Shown piece by piece: positions 5,609 to 6,871 of a DNA stretch of 6,871 nt. This DNA comes from an uncultured Ruminococcus sp. Its GTDB lineage: Bacteria > Bacillota > Clostridia > Oscillospirales > Acutalibacteraceae. The notes beneath the pieces are model-generated. The model searched no databases and was not told where the DNA came from. It saw only the letters and a program-made list of their open reading frames with translations. The translations under genes and the position numbers were made by a program. Every line of letters begins with the position of its first letter. The stretch's first letter is position 1. The stretch spans positions 1-6,871 of the forward strand of contig CACYDZ010000241.1 of NCBI GenBank assembly GCA_902773265.1, read 5' to 3'.

Positions 5609-6649
5609 ATGGCAGAATATCTTAATGTTTTTGAGCATACGGAAATTTATGTTGTTTCCCCGACTATGGTATGCGGTGGTGCAGATGCCTTACATCAACT
5701 GGTATATTACCTTAATCAACTGGGATTTCGTGCAACGGTTGTTTATCCCTACGCCAACGCTGACTGTACTGTCAAGGAAAATTATCTTCAGTATACCCGT
5801 TCATGGATTACGATGAATGATATCCGTGATTTGAAAGAAAATATCCTCATCTTTCCTGAAGATAATACCTATCTGCAATATTACAAGAATTTCCACAATA
5901 TACAAAAAGCTGTCTGGTTTCTGGGATTGCGGTTCTACAGGGGATTTTGTGGCGACTACTATACTTTTGTACAAAAATGCTGGTGGATAGTCAAAATGTG
6001 TATGATAGGCATAAATTCCTGTTTCGGCGGTTACCGTATCGGCCTGAAAAACACGCTTAATCTTACCGCTTCCCACTATGCGTTTGACTACATAAAGAAA
6101 AAAGGCGGAAATCCCAGACTTTTTATTGAACCTGTCAGTCTGGAGATTATCCGCTATATGCAAAAGCGTAACTTTCAGTTCGACAGTGCTGATAAACGGG
6201 AAAATATCATTCTCTATAATCCTAAGCGTGATGCCAATAATACTGTCGCCGAAAGTTTACGGAAAATTTTTCCGCAATACCAAATCCTTCCCCTGCAAGG
6301 CTATACCCATGACCGGATGCTTGCCTTGATGAATAAAGCCAAACTTTTAATTGAGTTCGGTAATTTTCCGGGAGCTGAGCGTATTCCCAAAGAAGCCGTC
6401 ATCTGCGGTATGTGTATCATCGCCAACAATGAGGGTTCTGCACGCTTTAAAGAAGATGTCGTTATTGATGACCGATACAAATTTGACGGTTTCGACAGTC
6501 ACCTCAGCGAAATTCAAAATCTTATCGTTGATATCATGGAACATTATGAAAATCATGTTCATCATTTTGATGATTACAGAAGTACCATCTATCAGCTTGA
6601 AGAAAATTTTATCCAATCTATCCGTGAGATTTTCAGAAAAGCTGAATAA
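5609..6649 (+). CDS. Glycosyltransferase-like protein (GT-B type, substrate unknown)
   Basis: This 346-aa protein looks like a GT-B glycosyltransferase, though no named subfamily is recognised. The N-terminal half begins with a beta strand (EIYVVSPTM, 12-20), a GG turn (G23-G24-A25) and a helix (DALHQLVYYLNQLGF), typical of an acceptor domain. The C-terminal half starts near 198 with NIILYNPKR (199-207), then a strand ILPLQGYTHDRM (226-237). IEFGNFPGAERIPKEAVICG (248-267) resembles the donor-binding helix region in which an acidic residue (E257 or E262 here) contacts the nucleotide sugar, followed by CIIANNEGSA. A hydrophobic, Trp/Cys-rich stretch at about 119-138 may touch the membrane. There is no signal peptide, so the protein is cytoplasmic or peripheral. 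It lies 42 bp after cdaR and 24 bp before the vWA gene, apparently in one operon. Its sugar and acceptor cannot be read; a non-enzymatic GT-like protein is possible. Confidence 0.6.
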   Translation: MAEYLNVFEHTEIYVVSPTMVCGGADALHQLVYYLNQLGFRATVVYPYANADCTVKENYLQYTRSWITMNDIRDLKENILIFPEDNTYLQYYKNFHNIQKAVWFLGLRFYRGFCGDYYTFVQKCWWIVKMCMIGINSCFGGYRIGLKNTLNLTASHYAFDYIKKKGGNPRLFIEPVSLEIIRYMQKRNFQFDSADKRENIILYNPKRDANNTVAESLRKIFPQYQILPLQGYTHDRMLALMNKAKLLIEFGNFPGAERIPKEAVICGMCIIANNEGSARFKEDVVIDDRYKFDGFDSHLSEIQNLIVDIMEHYENHVHHFDDYRSTIYQLEENFIQSIREIFRKAE

Positions 6650-6660
6650 ACATAAAAAAC

Positions 6661-6665
6661 GGAGG
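6661..6665 (+). promoter_or_regulatory. Ribosome binding site of the vWA gene
   Basis: A consensus GGAGG lies 8 nt before ATG at 6674. It is one of the two strongest ribosome sites in the window, the other being that of the PAP2 gene, and confirms that the threonine-rich frame is the translated one. Confidence 0.85.
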
Positions 6666-6673
6666 TATAAAAA

Positions 6674-6871
6674 ATGCTCGATTTCATGAAAAGGAAAATA
6701 ACCACGACTACTACAACGACTACCACCACTACAACGACTACCACTACAACAACATCTTTTGACCCGTCATCAATCACGCCGACCGCCAAAAACGGTATTA
6801 CCGAACTGGTATTTATTCTTGACAGAAGCGGTTCTATGGGCGGTCTGGAAAACGATACCATCGGCGGGTTC
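6674..6871 (+). CDS. vWA-domain protein with N-terminal polythreonine run (5' part only)
   Basis: The first 66 residues are present; the gene runs off the window. The layout is a short basic start (MLDFMKRKI), an unbroken run of 18 threonines (10-27), a short linker, then the opening of a von Willebrand factor A domain: strand ELVFILD (44-50) with the MIDAS metal-binding motif D50-x-S52-x-S54, here DRSGS, followed by MGGLENDTIGGF. The MIDAS residues are intact so far, so a Mg-dependent protein-binding role is expected. The LDRSGSM...L..DTIGGFN style recalls cytoplasmic vWA proteins (TerY-like or similar) rather than secreted adhesins, and there is no signal peptide. The short gap from the glycosyltransferase-like gene (24 bp) suggests co-transcription. 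Partner and function are unknown. Codons in the Thr run are mixed, so the run is not a simple triplet expansion. Confidence 0.88.
   Translation, partial: MLDFMKRKITTTTTTTTTTTTTTTTTTSFDPSSITPTAKNGITELVFILDRSGSMGGLENDTIGGF
6710..6745 (+). repeat. 18-bp tandem duplication inside the polythreonine coding tract
   Basis: Two adjacent 18-bp units (6710-6727 and 6728-6745), each opening ACTACAACGACTACCAC, differ only at the last base. They encode six Thr codons each. Flanking ACN codons on both sides look like further partial copies. This suggests the run grew by unit duplication and may vary between strains. Confidence 0.85.

Noticed and set aside
6592..6861. Minus-strand open frame with a long valine run
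   Set aside because: The valines are the complement of the threonine codons of the vWA gene; no minus-strand ribosome site or family match.

Overview
The window looks like chromosomal DNA of a low-GC, Gram-positive anaerobe of the Clostridia, most likely a gut Ruminococcus-type member of the Oscillospirales. The basis is the AT-rich composition, strong AGGAGG-type ribosome sites, a cdaA-cdaR pair, a DUF3343 gene next to a class V aminotransferase, an IS200/IS605 relic of Firmicute type and a Thr-rich vWA protein. The genus is inferred from gene style, not from a marker gene. All convincing genes are on the + strand.

Layout. Bases 1-110 hold copies of a short dispersed intergenic repeat, partly as a 21-bp tandem array. 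A promoter with an extended -10, overlapped by a long inverted repeat, precedes a membrane PAP2-family phosphatase (262-1239). Between that gene and its apparent terminator (1782-1817) lies a roughly 450-bp internally deleted IS200/IS605 element. Its coding relics are pieces of tnpA, including the HxH nuclease motif, joined directly to the last codons of tnpB. They are followed by a well-kept right end that may still encode an omega-RNA scaffold.

Next is a two-gene unit: a 72-aa DUF3343 protein (putative Se/S carrier-like, 1912-2130) and a cysteine-desulfurase-like PLP enzyme (2152-3303). From 3385 on runs a probable second operon: cdaA (membrane diadenylate cyclase), cdaR (its YbbR-repeat partner, overlapping cdaA by 29 bp), an unassigned glycosyltransferase-like gene, and the start of a vWA-domain gene with an 18-residue threonine run, cut by the window edge.

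How the genes may work together. CdaA makes c-di-AMP, which controls osmotic and cell-wall homeostasis, and CdaR modulates it from outside the membrane. In most Firmicutes glmM follows this pair; here a glycosyltransferase-like and a vWA gene take its place. The DUF3343/class V pair probably handles sulfur or selenium. The PAP2 enzyme probably acts on lipid phosphates at the membrane. The least ordinary parts are the IS relic with its possible orphan omega-RNA, and the genes behind cdaA-cdaR.
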